64,000 bases of DNA, from the NCBI GenBank assembly GCA_963848415.1, contig CAWKDN010000001.1, forward strand, positions 1,240,001 through 1,304,000. The letters run 5' to 3'. The notes under the pieces were generated by a model that saw nothing but the letters and a program-made list of their open reading frames with translations, was not told the origin of the DNA and ran no database searches. Position 1 is the stretch's first letter; every line of letters begins with the position of its first letter. A program made the translations under genes and the position numbers. The stretch is from CAVQBC01 sp963848415 (GTDB taxonomy: Bacteria; Actinomycetota; Thermoleophilia; Solirubrobacterales; Solirubrobacteraceae). Positions 37,279 to 46,643 of this stretch are shown here, in pieces.

Positions 37279-39099
37279 ATGACGGGCGACGTCCTCGCGG
37301 CCAGCCGCGCCGAGCGGCTCTTCGCGCTCTCCCACGACCTGCTCGGCGCGGCGGCGCCCGACGGCCGGCTGACGTGGGTCAACCCCGCGTGGGAGGAGGT
37401 GCTGGGCTGGAGCGAGGCCGAGCTGCTGACCGTCCCCTACCTCGAGCTGATCCATCCCGACGACCGGCCGGCCGCGGCGCTGCTGGCCGACGAGCTCGTG
37501 CGCCGCCGGGCCGGCGAGCGGCCGGAGATCGAGCTGCGCGCGCGCACCCGCGACGGCGGCTACCGGTGGATCCTCTTCAGCCTCGCCCAGGCGCCCGACG
37601 AGCCGGCCGTCTACCTGTGCGGCAAGGACCTCACCGACCGCGAGGTCGCCCGCCACGAGCTCGCCCAGGCCGAGGCGCGCTTCACCGAGGCGTTCGAGAA
37701 CGCCGCGGTCGGCCTGGCATTGGTGGCGCCCGACGGCGCGCTGCTGCGCACCAACCGCGCGCTCAGCGACCTGACCGGCTGGCCGAGCAGCGCGCTGCTC
37801 GAGCGGGACCTCGCCGCCCTGACCCACCACGAGGACCGCGGCGTCGGCGCCGAGGCGGTCGCGGCGCTGCGGGCCGGCCACGGCGGGCCGCTCGCCCACG
37901 AGCGCCGGTTCGTCCGCCGCGACGGCGCCGAGATCCTGGTCCGCATCAACCTCGCGCTGATCCGCGACGCCGACGGCGGGCCGCAGCACTTCGTCGCCCA
38001 GATCGAAGACGTCACGGAGCGCCAGGAGATGATCGAGGCGCTCGCGCTCTCCAAGGCCCGCTACCGCGAGCTGGTCGCCAACCTGCCCGAGTCGATCATC
38101 GGGCTCTTCGACCACGACATGCGGCTGCTGATCGTCGAGGGCGCGCAGCTGGGCCGGCGCGGGCTGCATGCGAGCCAGTTCGAGGGCAAGCTCCTGCGCG
38201 ACGTGCTGCCGAGCGCGTTCGTGGAGCTCGGGGAGAGCCACTGCCGGGCGGCGCTGGCCGGCGAGAGCCGCGGCTTCGAGGTCCCGACGCCCGACGGCTC
38301 GGTCATCTACTCGGTGCAGGCGCTGCCGCTGCGCGACGAGGAGGGCACCGTGATCGGCGGCCTCGGGCTGATGCGCGACGTCACCGGCCGCCGGCGGGCC
38401 GAGCTGTCGCTCGAGGAGCGCACGCGCGACCTCGAGCGTTCCAACGCCGACCTCGAGCGCTTCGCCTACGTCGCCTCCCACGACCTCTCCGAGCCGCTGC
38501 GCACGGTGGCCGGCTACCTGCAGTTGCTCACCCGCCGCTACGGCGACCGCCTCGAGGGCCAGCCGGCCGAGCTCGTCGAGCGCGCCGTGACCGGCACGAG
38601 CCACATGCAGGCGCTGATCGAGGACCTGCTCGCCTACTCGCGCGCCGGCCGGTCCGAGCGCCCGCTCGCGCCGGTCGCGCTCGGGCCCCTCGTGGAGCGG
38701 ACCGTCGACGCCCTGGGCGCCCGCGAGGCCGTCCGCTGCGGCGAGCTGCCGACGGTGCTCGGCGACCCGCTCGCGCTCGGCCAGCTCTTTCAGAACCTGG
38801 TCGGCAACGGCCTGAAGTTCGTGGCCGCCGGCGAGCAGCCGCACGTCGAGGTCACCGCCGCCCGCGACGGCGAGCGCTGGCGGCTCGCGGTCGCCGACCA
38901 GGGCATCGGCCTCGATCCTGCCGACGCCGGGAGGGTGTTCCGGATGTTCGGCCGCCTGGACGCGGCGGACCAGTACCCGGGCACGGGCATCGGGCTCGCG
39001 ATCGTGCGCAAGGTCGTCGAGCGCCACGGCGGGGAGATCTGGATCGAGACACCGGACGGCGGCGGCACGCGCTTCTGCTTCACGCTGCCGGCCGCCTGA
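37279..39099 (+). CDS. multi-PAS sensor histidine kinase
   Basis: 606 residues, no membrane segment, so a cytoplasmic sensor. Three PAS domains (about 10-130, 130-255, 255-375) end in typical PAC motifs (VYLCGKDLTDRE, HFVAQIEDVTERQ, GGLGLMRDVTGRR). A coiled coil leads to HisKA with the phospho-His in YVASHDLSEPLRTVAGYLQL. The HATPase has the N box (FQNLVGNGLKF), G1 (VADQGIGLD) and G2 (GTGIGLAIVRKVVERHGG). It is of the phytochrome-like/KinB-type family. No response regulator is adjacent. GGAGG lies before the ATG. Confidence 0.92.
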   Translation: MTGDVLAASRAERLFALSHDLLGAAAPDGRLTWVNPAWEEVLGWSEAELLTVPYLELIHPDDRPAAALLADELVRRRAGERPEIELRARTRDGGYRWILFSLAQAPDEPAVYLCGKDLTDREVARHELAQAEARFTEAFENAAVGLALVAPDGALLRTNRALSDLTGWPSSALLERDLAALTHHEDRGVGAEAVAALRAGHGGPLAHERRFVRRDGAEILVRINLALIRDADGGPQHFVAQIEDVTERQEMIEALALSKARYRELVANLPESIIGLFDHDMRLLIVEGAQLGRRGLHASQFEGKLLRDVLPSAFVELGESHCRAALAGESRGFEVPTPDGSVIYSVQALPLRDEEGTVIGGLGLMRDVTGRRRAELSLEERTRDLERSNADLERFAYVASHDLSEPLRTVAGYLQLLTRRYGDRLEGQPAELVERAVTGTSHMQALIEDLLAYSRAGRSERPLAPVALGPLVERTVDALGAREAVRCGELPTVLGDPLALGQLFQNLVGNGLKFVAAGEQPHVEVTAARDGERWRLAVADQGIGLDPADAGRVFRMFGRLDAADQYPGTGIGLAIVRKVVERHGGEIWIETPDGGGTRFCFTLPAA

Positions 39100-39133
39100 C
39101 CTGCGGCGGTCCGCTGCGGTATACGTTCCGGCC

Positions 39134-40540
39134 ATGCCCGACGTCTCGATGCCCCGCCTGTCCGACTCCATGGAGGAGGGCACGATCCTCAAGTGGCTGA
39201 AGTCCGACGGCGACGAGGTCGCCAAGGGCGACGAGCTCGTCGAGATCGAGACCGACAAGGCCAACATGACCTACGAGGCCGACGCGGACGGCGTGCTGAG
39301 CATCGTCGCCGACGAGGGCGACACGCTCGCGGTCGGCGAGACGATCGCGCGGCTGGGCGAGGCGGGGGAGGACGGCGGCGGGAAGTCCGGCGAGGACGAG
39401 GAGCCGGAGGACGAGCCCGAGGCGGACGCGGACGACGACGAGGACGAGGAGTCGGAGGAAGCCGCCGAGGAGGACGAGGACGAGGCGGCGGCGGAGAGCA
39501 ACGGCAAGCCCGAGCAGGAGCCAGAGCCCGCCCCGGCCGCCGAGAAGGAGTCCGGCGGCGGAGACAACGGCGACGGCGACGGCCGGGTCAAGGCCTCGCC
39601 CGTCGCGCGGCGGATGGCGCGCGAGCTCGGGCTCGAGCTCGCCGCGCTCGAGGGCACCGGCCCCGGCGGGCGCATCGTCAAGGCCGACGTCGAGGCCGCC
39701 TCGTCGGGCGACGGCGAGGCCGAGGCCGAGCCCGAGGCCCCCGCCGAGGACGAGCAGCAGCCCGCCGCCGCGGAGGGCGGGGAGGAGACCGAAGCCCAAG
39801 AGGACGTGCCCGCGCCGGTCCTCCCGAGCGGCGGCGACGGCGAGGCCGGCCGCGGCGAGGCCACCCAGCAGGACCTCTCCAAGCTCCAGCAGACCGTCGC
39901 CCGGCGGATGGCCGAGTCCAAGGCGACCGCGCCCGAGTTCGTCATCACCGCCGAGGTCGACATGGAGGATGCCGTCGACCTCCGCAAGCGCCTGAAGGCC
40001 GCCGCGGGCGAGGACCCCGCCCCGAGCTTCAACGACTTCGTGATCAAGGCCTCGGCGCTCGCCCTGCGCGAGTTCCCGCGCGCGAACGCCGCCTACCGCG
40101 ACGGCAAGTTCGAGCTCTACGGCCGCGTCAACGTCGGTGTGGCGGTGGCCGGCCAGGACGCGCTGGTCGTGCCCACGATCTTCGACGCGGACCGCAAGTC
40201 GCTGGGCACCATCGCGTCGGAGAGCCGGACGGTCGCCGAGCGGGTGCGGGCCGGCGCTGTCACCCCGCCCGAGTTGTCGTCGGGCACCTTCACGGTCTCG
40301 AACCTGGGGATGTTCGGCATCAAGCGCTTCGTGGCGGTCATCAACCCGCCGCAGGCGGCGATCCTGGCCGTCGGGACGCTCGAGCCGCGGGCCGTGGTCC
40401 GCGACGGCGAGGTGGTCGTGCGCAACACCATGGAGCTGACGCTGTCCTGCGACCATCGCATCCTCTACGGCGCCGACGCGGCCGCCTTCCTCGCCCGCAT
40501 CCGCGAGCGCCTGGAGAACCCGCTCAGCCTCGCGCTGTAG
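39134..40540 (+). CDS. pdhC: dihydrolipoamide acyltransferase (E2) of the first 2-oxoacid dehydrogenase set
   Basis: 468 residues. The lipoyl domain (about 1-78) carries the modified Lys in EIETDKANMTYEADADG. A very acidic linker (about 80-150) leads to the E1/E3-binding domain (KASPVARRMARELGLELAAL, GTGPGGRIVKADVEAA). After a second acidic linker comes the catalytic domain with LSCDHRILYGADAAAFL (His and Asp region). It transfers the acyl group to CoA. TACGTT (39122-39127) lies 6 nt before the ATG, so it has its own promoter and is probably leaderless. Confidence 0.94.
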   Translation: MPDVSMPRLSDSMEEGTILKWLKSDGDEVAKGDELVEIETDKANMTYEADADGVLSIVADEGDTLAVGETIARLGEAGEDGGGKSGEDEEPEDEPEADADDDEDEESEEAAEEDEDEAAAESNGKPEQEPEPAPAAEKESGGGDNGDGDGRVKASPVARRMARELGLELAALEGTGPGGRIVKADVEAASSGDGEAEAEPEAPAEDEQQPAAAEGGEETEAQEDVPAPVLPSGGDGEAGRGEATQQDLSKLQQTVARRMAESKATAPEFVITAEVDMEDAVDLRKRLKAAAGEDPAPSFNDFVIKASALALREFPRANAAYRDGKFELYGRVNVGVAVAGQDALVVPTIFDADRKSLGTIASESRTVAERVRAGAVTPPELSSGTFTVSNLGMFGIKRFVAVINPPQAAILAVGTLEPRAVVRDGEVVVRNTMELTLSCDHRILYGADAAAFLARIRERLENPLSLAL

Positions 40541-40548
40541 CGAAACCC

Positions 40549-41166
40549 CTAGGAGAAGCCGCCGTGCTGCTGGTAGACGCTGTTGGGCGCCTTGTCGGTG
40601 TCCAGCGTGATCGACGGCGGGTCCTGGTCGGTGCCGACGAACAGGCACAGCCAGCGTGAGGGGTCGGCGCCGGGGACGCAGGCGCGGTAGTAGTCGGGCT
40701 GCACCCGGATCGCGTCGACGGTGGCCAGGCCGGCGCTGTACTCGGGCGCCGACGCGGTGACGTAGGAGTGCACCGCGGCGTAGGTGGCCGCGCGATCGCG
40801 CTCCTCCCCCTGGACCGCGGGGCGGTGGACGATGCCGCCGGCGACGAGCAGCACCGAGACGGCGCAGATGAAGACCGTGCCGGCGTAGTTGTCGGCGATC
40901 GCCTTGGGCAGGTCGGGCCGCCGCCGGCGCACGAGCCGGCGCCCGAGGTAGGGGGCGAGCACCGCGACGCAGAACAGGTTCACGAAGCCGGCGATCAGCA
41001 GCCCGGGAACGATGCCGCCCGGCCCCTCGCCGTAGAACGGCAGCACGGCGAGCACGATCCCGTCGAACAGGGTCAGGGCGAAGAAGACCGGCCACAGCCA
41101 GGCGCCCCGCATGCGCCAGCGCAGGCGCGAGAGCCACAGCCGCTCCACGGGCCCGGTCCGCTCCAT
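40549..41166 (-). CDS. membrane-anchored protein of unknown function
   Basis: 205 residues. Three hydrophobic helices (WPVFFALTLFDGIVLAVLPF; GIVPGLLIAGFVNLFCVAVL; GTVFICAVSVLLVAGGIVH) are followed by a ~90-residue C-terminal domain with two Cys (YYRACVPGADPSRWLCLFVG), likely outside the membrane. Not recognised. TAGGCT (41180-41175) sits 8 nt before the ATG, a leaderless pattern. The stop is 8 bp from the convergent E2 stop. Confidence 0.7.
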   Translation of the reverse strand: MERTGPVERLWLSRLRWRMRGAWLWPVFFALTLFDGIVLAVLPFYGEGPGGIVPGLLIAGFVNLFCVAVLAPYLGRRLVRRRRPDLPKAIADNYAGTVFICAVSVLLVAGGIVHRPAVQGEERDRAATYAAVHSYVTASAPEYSAGLATVDAIRVQPDYYRACVPGADPSRWLCLFVGTDQDPPSITLDTDKAPNSVYQQHGGFS

Positions 41167-41361
41167 CTGCGCTCAGCCTAGACGACCGCCGGGCCCGCTC
41201 CGGGCGGTCGGTCCACTACCCTTGCGCCAACACGACAGGACGCGAGCGACGGTGCCGGCCGGCCGCGCCCGCGTCTTCGGCGCCCGGCCGCGGAGACCCC
41301 GCGCGGGCGTCCGGATACCCGCGGCCGGCGATCCCGGCCAGGGTCACACGAAAGGGACGAG

Positions 41362-42423
41362 ATGGCCACCGGAACCGGAACCGTGGGAGCGGGCGATGTC
41401 CCCGCCGACGTGTCGGAGCACCTGACCCTCGACGACCGGGTCGGGCTCCTGCGCGCGATGCTGATGATGCGCGGCATCGAGGAGCGCGCGATGACGCTCT
41501 ACCGGCAGGGCAAGGTGCCGGGCTCCTTCTACGACGGCTTCGGGCAGGAGGCGGTCTCGGCCGGCGCCACGTGGGCGATGGCCGCCTCCGACCGGCTCTG
41601 CATCCTGCACCGCGACCTTGCCGGCCACATCATCCGCGGCGTCTCGACCGAGCGGATCTTCGCCCAGTACATGGGCCGCGAGGGTGGGATCACGGGCGGG
41701 CGCGACGGCAACGTGCACTTCGGCGACCGCACCGTCGGCTGCGTCGGCATGGTCTCGATGCTGCCCGACATGATGCTCGTCGCGACCGGGCTGGCGATGG
41801 CCTTCAAGCTGCGCGGCGAGCGCCGCTGCGCGATCACCTGGTTCGGCGACGGCTCGACCTCGCGCGGGGACTTCCACGAGGCGATGAACTGGGCGGGGGT
41901 CCAGAAGCTGCCGGTCATCTTCGTGCTGGAGAACAACCAGTACGCCTACTCGACGCCGTCGTCGGCGCAGTTCGCCGTCAGCCCGGTGCACCGGGCCGAG
42001 GCCTACGGCTTCCCCGGCGTCTCGGTCGACGGCAACGACTGCGAGGCGATGTTCGAGGCCACCCGGCTGGCGCGCGAGCGGGCGATCGCGGGCGATGGCC
42101 CGACGCTGATCGAGGCGGTGACGATGCGCATGCACGGCCACGCCGCCCACGACGACATGAAGTACGTCCCCGTCGAGCAGGTCGAGGAATGGCGGCGCAA
42201 GGACCCGGTCGATCGCCAGGTGCGGCGCCTCGAGGCGCTCGGCGCCGACGTGCACGCGGTGCGCGACGAGGTCGCCGCGACGATCGAGGCGGGTGTCGAG
42301 GCGGCGCTCGCGATGCCCATGCCCGACGGCGCGACCGCCGCCCACGGCGTCTTCGCCGAGCGCGAGGCACTGCTCTCCGACGGCGCGGCGCCGTGGTCGG
42401 GCTTCCGGCCGGCGGAGGCCTGA
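41362..42423 (+). CDS. second TPP-dependent 2-oxoacid dehydrogenase E1 alpha subunit
   Basis: 353 residues. TPP motif WFGDGSTSRGDFHEAMNWAG ending in LENNQ, with LHRDLAGHIIRGVSTERIFA, GREGGITGGRDGNVHFGD and MRMHGHAAHDDMKYVP. It lacks the acidic tail of the first set. The sequence is nearer to acetoin/branched-chain type E1 alpha than to the first one, but the substrate is not certain. AAAGGGA precedes the ATG; a TACCCT (41217-41222) upstream could start a 130-nt leader. First gene of E1a-E1b-E2. Confidence 0.9.
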   Translation: MATGTGTVGAGDVPADVSEHLTLDDRVGLLRAMLMMRGIEERAMTLYRQGKVPGSFYDGFGQEAVSAGATWAMAASDRLCILHRDLAGHIIRGVSTERIFAQYMGREGGITGGRDGNVHFGDRTVGCVGMVSMLPDMMLVATGLAMAFKLRGERRCAITWFGDGSTSRGDFHEAMNWAGVQKLPVIFVLENNQYAYSTPSSAQFAVSPVHRAEAYGFPGVSVDGNDCEAMFEATRLARERAIAGDGPTLIEAVTMRMHGHAAHDDMKYVPVEQVEEWRRKDPVDRQVRRLEALGADVHAVRDEVAATIEAGVEAALAMPMPDGATAAHGVFAEREALLSDGAAPWSGFRPAEA

Positions 42424-42424
42424 G

Positions 42425-43390
42425 ATGCCGACGCTGACCTACCTGCAGGCGATCTCCGACGCCATGCGCGAGGAGCTGCGCGCCGACGAGCGCGTGTTCG
42501 TCATGGGCGAGGACATCGGGACCTTCGGCGGCGCGTTCAAGGTGACCGACGGCTTCATCGACGAGTTCGGGCCGGCGCGCGTGATGGACACGCCGCTGGC
42601 CGAGTCCGCCATCATCGGGACCGCCGTCGGTGCGGCGGTCGAGGGCATGCGGCCGATCGCCGAGATGCAGTTCTCGGACTTCATCTCCTGCGGCTTCGAC
42701 CAGCTGGTCAACGTCGCCGGGAAGATGCACTACCGCCAGGGGCTCTCGGTGAACCTGACCGTCCGCCTGCCCAGCGGCGGCGGCTTCTCGGGCGGGCCGT
42801 TCCACTCCCAGAACCCGGAGGCGTGGTTCATGCACGCGCCGGGCCTGAAGGTCGTCGCGCCCTCGACGGCCGCGGACGCCAAGGGGCTGCTGATCTCCGC
42901 CGTGCACGACCCGAACCCCGTGCTGTTCATGGAGCACAAGCACCTCTACCGCCGCGTCAAGGGCGAGGTGCCCGAGGGCCGCTACGAGACGCCGTTCACC
43001 GCGCGCGTGGCGCGCGAGGGATCGGACCTGGTGGTGATGGCCTACGGAGCGATGGTGCACACCGCGCTGGAGGCGACCGAGGACCTCGAGGGCGCCGCGA
43101 TCGAGGTGCTCGACCTGCGCAGCCTCGTGCCGCTCGACGAGGCGGCGATCCTCGCCTCGGTGCGCAAGTGCTCGAAGGTGGTGATCGTCGACGAGGCCAA
43201 CCAGATGTGCGCCGCCGGCGCCCAGGTGGCGGCGCTGATCGCCGAGCGCGGCTGGGAGGATCTCGACGGGCCGGTGGTCCGCGTGGCCACGCCCGACGTG
43301 CCGATCCCCTTCTCCCCCACGCTCGAGCAGGCCGTCCTGCCCCAGGTCGACGACATCCGGGAGGCGTGCCGTGAGCTCCTCGCCTACTGA
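42425..43390 (+). CDS. second 2-oxoacid dehydrogenase E1 beta subunit
   Basis: 321 residues from ATG 42425, 1 nt after the E1 alpha stop. Conserved: VFVMGEDIGTFGGAFKVTDG, AESAIIGTAVGAAVEGMRPI, RLPSGGGFSGGPFHSQNPEA and VVIVDEANQMCAAGAQVAAL. It closes the E1 heterotetramer active site and contacts the E2. The E2 gene starts 20 nt before its stop, so translation is coupled. Confidence 0.92.
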   Translation: MPTLTYLQAISDAMREELRADERVFVMGEDIGTFGGAFKVTDGFIDEFGPARVMDTPLAESAIIGTAVGAAVEGMRPIAEMQFSDFISCGFDQLVNVAGKMHYRQGLSVNLTVRLPSGGGFSGGPFHSQNPEAWFMHAPGLKVVAPSTAADAKGLLISAVHDPNPVLFMEHKHLYRRVKGEVPEGRYETPFTARVAREGSDLVVMAYGAMVHTALEATEDLEGAAIEVLDLRSLVPLDEAAILASVRKCSKVVIVDEANQMCAAGAQVAALIAERGWEDLDGPVVRVATPDVPIPFSPTLEQAVLPQVDDIREACRELLAY

Positions 43391-44684
43391 GGCCACGCTG
43401 ATCGACGTCACGATGCCCCAGATGGGCGTCTCGGTCGCCGAGGGCACCGTCGTGGAATGGCGCAAGCAGCCGGGCGACTGGGTGCAGCGCGACGAGGTCA
43501 TCTGCGCGATCTCCACCGACAAGATCGACACCGACGTCGAGGCGCCCGCGAGCGGCCGCGTGCACGAGCTCGTCGTGCACCCCGGCGAGACCGTCGCGGT
43601 CGGCACGGTGATGGCCCGCATCGCCACCGACGCCCGGCCCGGCGAGGCGCACGTCTCCGAGCGCGACGCGCCGCCCACCGGCGAGGCGGCCGCGGCGCTC
43701 GAGGCCCCCGGCGAGGCCGGCGAGCTGCAGGGCGACACGGCGGCCGTGCACGACGACGCCTCGGCGCAGCGCCCGCAGCCGCGCCGGCCGGCGGGGGCGC
43801 GGCGCTACTCCCCCGTCGTCCAGCGGATCGCGGCCGAGCACGGGATCGACCTCGACGGCGTGAGCGGCACCGGCCGTGGCGGCCGCGTGCGCAAGCAGGA
43901 CGTGCTGGCGCTCGTGCAGGACGGCGGCGCGGCGGTGGCCGCGGAGCCGCCGATGCACATCGAGAGCCCCTACCGGCCGGACCCGCCCGCCGCGGCCGCG
44001 CCCGGCGGGGTGATCGAGTCCGGCCCGCTCTCACGGGTGCGCCAGTCGATCGGCCGCCACATGGTCGAGTCGCTGCGCACCGCCGCCACCTGCACCAGCG
44101 TGATCGAGGCCGACATGAGCCGCGTCGCGACCGCCCGCGCGCAGTCGGGGCTGACGTGGCTGCCATACGTCGCCCGCGCGACCGTCGAGGCGCTGCGCGC
44201 CCACCCCGCGCTCAACGCGACGCTGGAGGGCGAGACGACGCTCACGCGCTACGGCGCGGTGCACCTCGGGATCGCGGTCTCGCTCGGCGACGACGGGCTG
44301 ATCGTCCCGGTCGTCCGCGACGCCCAGGACCTCTCCGTCGAGGGCCTGGCCGCACGCATCCGCGAGCTGGCGCAGCGGGCGCGCGCCGGCGCGCTGACCC
44401 CGGACGAGGTCCGCGGCGGCACCTTCACGATCACCAACCCGGGCGCGGCGGGCACCATCATGGCCACCCCGGTCATCAACCAGCCGCAGGTGGCGATCCT
44501 CGACACCGAGGCGGTCGTCAAGCGCCCGGTGGTCGTCACCGACGAAGCCGGCCAGGACGCGATCGCCATCCGCCACATGACCTATCTGTGCATGTCCTGG
44601 GATCACCGGGCCCTCGACGGCATGGCCGCCGCCGGCTTCCTGGCGACGCTGCGCGAGCGGCTCGAGCGCTGGCCGGCCGGCTGA
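43371..44684 (+). CDS. second dihydrolipoamide acyltransferase (E2)
   Basis: 437 residues from GTG 43371. Lipoyl domain (about 10-85) with the modified Lys in AISTDKIDTDVEAPASGRV. The subunit-binding domain is YSPVVQRIAAEHGIDLDGV with GTGRGGRVRKQDVLAL. The catalytic domain ends with YLCMSWDHRALDGMAAAGFL. The STDKIDTDV lipoyl form is seen in succinyl/branched-chain-type E2s. E3 would be the lpd product. A strong hairpin follows the stop. Confidence 0.92.
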   Translation: MSSSPTEATLIDVTMPQMGVSVAEGTVVEWRKQPGDWVQRDEVICAISTDKIDTDVEAPASGRVHELVVHPGETVAVGTVMARIATDARPGEAHVSERDAPPTGEAAAALEAPGEAGELQGDTAAVHDDASAQRPQPRRPAGARRYSPVVQRIAAEHGIDLDGVSGTGRGGRVRKQDVLALVQDGGAAVAAEPPMHIESPYRPDPPAAAAPGGVIESGPLSRVRQSIGRHMVESLRTAATCTSVIEADMSRVATARAQSGLTWLPYVARATVEALRAHPALNATLEGETTLTRYGAVHLGIAVSLGDDGLIVPVVRDAQDLSVEGLAARIRELAQRARAGALTPDEVRGGTFTITNPGAAGTIMATPVINQPQVAILDTEAVVKRPVVVTDEAGQDAIAIRHMTYLCMSWDHRALDGMAAAGFLATLRERLERWPAG

Positions 44685-44703
44685 CGCTGAGCTGACGTGA
44701 GCG

Positions 44704-44736
44704 GCCCGGCCGCCCTGGGTCAAGGGACGGCCGGGC
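44704..44736 (+). terminator. hairpin after the second E1-E2 operon
   Basis: GCCCGGCCG and CGGCCGGGC pair perfectly over 9 bp around a 15-nt loop, 20 nt after the E2 stop. No T-run, as is common in GC-rich actinobacteria. Confidence 0.5.
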
Positions 44737-44870
44737 GATCGCTCGCAACCCGATGGACCGACCCGGTCTTGGAGGAGAGGACGACGCGGGTGCGGCGGCC
44801 GGGGTCGGGCCGCCGTGTCTCCATCGGGCGACCCACGCTAGCGCGCCGCCGGGCTCCGCTGGCGAAGCGT

Positions 44871-44901
44871 TCACAGCGGCTTATCAGGACGCCCGCTGTG
44901 A
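44871..44901 (+). promoter_or_regulatory. inverted repeat upstream of lipB
   Basis: TCACAGCGG (44871-44879), 13 nt, CCGCTGTGA (44893-44901) is a perfect 9-bp inverted repeat, 20 nt upstream of the TACGCT -10 box of lipB. It could be an operator or a hairpin; nothing in the window identifies a binding protein. Confidence 0.45.
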
Positions 44902-44933
44902 GCCGGGATAGGCGCGGCGCTACGCTTGCCGGC

Positions 44934-45614
44934 GTGAGCCCGGAGCTGCTGGTCTGCCACCTCGAGCCCGTCGAGTATCGCGCAGGTGTGGCCCTGCAGG
45001 AGGGCCTGCGCGCGCGGGTGCAGAGCGGCGAGCTGGGCGACGTGCTGCTGCTGCTCGAGCACCCGCCGGTCTACACCCTGGGCCGCCGCTCGAAGCCCGA
45101 GGACGTGCCGATGGGCGAGGCCTGGTATCGCTCGCAGGGCATCGACGTCGTGCGGACCGACCGCGGTGGCAAGCTCACCTACCACGGCCCCGGCCAGCTC
45201 GTCGGCTACCCGATCATGCGCGTCGAGGCCGTGCTCCCCTACGTCCGCGCGCTGGAGGCGACGATCGTCGCGGCGCTGGCGGGCGAGGGCATCGAGGCCG
45301 GCTGCCGCGAGCGGCTCACCGGCGTCTGGGTGCAGGACCGCAAGATCGCCTCGATCGGCGTCCGCCTGGCGCGCGGCGTCTCCACCCACGGCTTCGCGAT
45401 CAACGTCGACAACGACCTGCAGCCGTTCGAGTGGGTCGTGCCGTGCGGGCTGCCCGGCGTGCGGATGACCTCCGTCTGCGCCGAGACCGGGCACGGCGAC
45501 CGGCTGCCGGACTTCCGCCTCGCGACGGCGGCGCGCTTCGCCGAGGCCTTCGGGCGCGAGGCGCGGGTGGTCACCCCCGCCGAGCTCGGCGTCGCCGAGC
45601 CGGTCGCCGCCTGA
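44934..45614 (+). CDS. lipB: lipoyl(octanoyl) transferase LipB
   Basis: 226 residues from GTG 44934. Motifs: LLLEHPPVYTLGRRSKPEDV, RGGKLTYHGPGQLVGYPIMR, VWVQDRKIASIGV (catalytic Lys), THGFAINVDNDL and VPCGLPGVRMTSV (catalytic Cys). It moves octanoate from acyl carrier protein to the E2 lipoyl domains, two of which are encoded just upstream. TACGCT (44921-44926) is 7 nt before the start. Confidence 0.96.
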   Translation: MSPELLVCHLEPVEYRAGVALQEGLRARVQSGELGDVLLLLEHPPVYTLGRRSKPEDVPMGEAWYRSQGIDVVRTDRGGKLTYHGPGQLVGYPIMRVEAVLPYVRALEATIVAALAGEGIEAGCRERLTGVWVQDRKIASIGVRLARGVSTHGFAINVDNDLQPFEWVVPCGLPGVRMTSVCAETGHGDRLPDFRLATAARFAEAFGREARVVTPAELGVAEPVAA

Positions 45615-45628
45615 CTCGCCGCCAGCTC

Positions 45629-46588
45629 TCAGACCCCTGGCGTCCCCTCGACCGCGAGGCTGAAGCTCGCCGCGAAGGTCGTGCCCGGCTCGACGGTGCG
45701 CAGCGCGGGGCCGCCGGTCACGAGCGCGTTGGTGGGCGCGGTCATCGGCTCGAAGCAGACGAACCCGGCGCCTGCGGGCGAGAAGACCTGCGCGGCGGGA
45801 TAGCCCTGCTCGTAGCGGACGGAGAGCGAGCCGCCGCCGCCGCTGACCGAGAACACCGCCGGGGTATCGAGCTCCGGGTAGAGATCGTCCAGCGCCCGCT
45901 CGCCCAGGGCACCGCCGGTGAACGGCGGCGGCTCGGTCGCGCCCGTCGGGATCGCCTGGTCGTCGAGCAGCGCCCGCGAGCGGACCGGCAGCCGCAGCTC
46001 CCACTGCTCGCGCGGCACCCCCGGCAACGTCAGGTACGGATGCCAGCCGAAGGCCACCGGGACGGGCACGTCGCCGGTGGCGCGCAGCGTCGTCTCGACG
46101 GTCAGCGTCGCCGGCGCGAGCCGGGCCTCGACACGCAGCTCGTGCGGGAACGGGAAGCCGGCGAGCAGCCGCGGGTGGGCGCCGAAGTCCAGCCGCGCGA
46201 CCAGCCGCGCCGCGCCGCCGGCGACGTCGGCGGTGACGAGCTCCCACAGCGGCGACGCCGTCAGCAGGCCGTGCAGGGGCAGCCCGTGCTCCTCGAGCTT
46301 GAGCGGCGTGCGCGCGGCGTCGAGCTCGACCGTCCGTCCCGCCGCCGTGTAGGTGAACCCCGAGAGCCGGTTCGCCCACGGGTGCAGGAGCGGCAGGCCG
46401 AAGGACGAGCCGCGCTCGGCGTAGGCCGCCAGGCCCCCGCGCTGGCCGAGCAGCTCGCGCCCGTGCTGGCGCAGCGAGCAGCCGACCATCCCGACCGCGG
46501 GGCAGAACTCCGCCTCCAGCGGCCCGGCAGCGAGCACCTGGGTGGGGCGGCCGTCGCGCTCGCCGGCGCGGATGCTGGGAGATGGCAT
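45629..46588 (-). CDS. aldose 1-epimerase-family protein
   Basis: 319 residues. The galactose-mutarotase-like fold is seen in VGMVGCSLRQHGRELLGQRG, SFGLPLLHPWANRLSGF, EHGLPLHGLLTASPLWEL, VPVAFGWHPYLTLPG (catalytic His) and VFSPAGAGFVCFEPMTAPTN (catalytic Glu). It interconverts sugar anomers. It sits between lipB and lipA on the other strand. TAGGGT (46600-46595) is 6 nt before the ATG. Confidence 0.9.
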   Translation of the reverse strand: MPSPSIRAGERDGRPTQVLAAGPLEAEFCPAVGMVGCSLRQHGRELLGQRGGLAAYAERGSSFGLPLLHPWANRLSGFTYTAAGRTVELDAARTPLKLEEHGLPLHGLLTASPLWELVTADVAGGAARLVARLDFGAHPRLLAGFPFPHELRVEARLAPATLTVETTLRATGDVPVPVAFGWHPYLTLPGVPREQWELRLPVRSRALLDDQAIPTGATEPPPFTGGALGERALDDLYPELDTPAVFSVSGGGGSLSVRYEQGYPAAQVFSPAGAGFVCFEPMTAPTNALVTGGPALRTVEPGTTFAASFSLAVEGTPGV

Positions 46589-46643
46589 GGCAAGACCCTA
46601 CGCCGCCGGGGAGCGGCCGGCGCGGCTCGATACCCTCCGTCGG

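Noticed and set aside
35920..39267. 1115-codon open frame on the minus strand
   Set aside because: It is antisense to the membrane protein, acetamidase and histidine kinase genes, which have clear family motifs; the frame is open because GC-rich third positions avoid stops. Its translation is low-complexity His/Arg/Ala.
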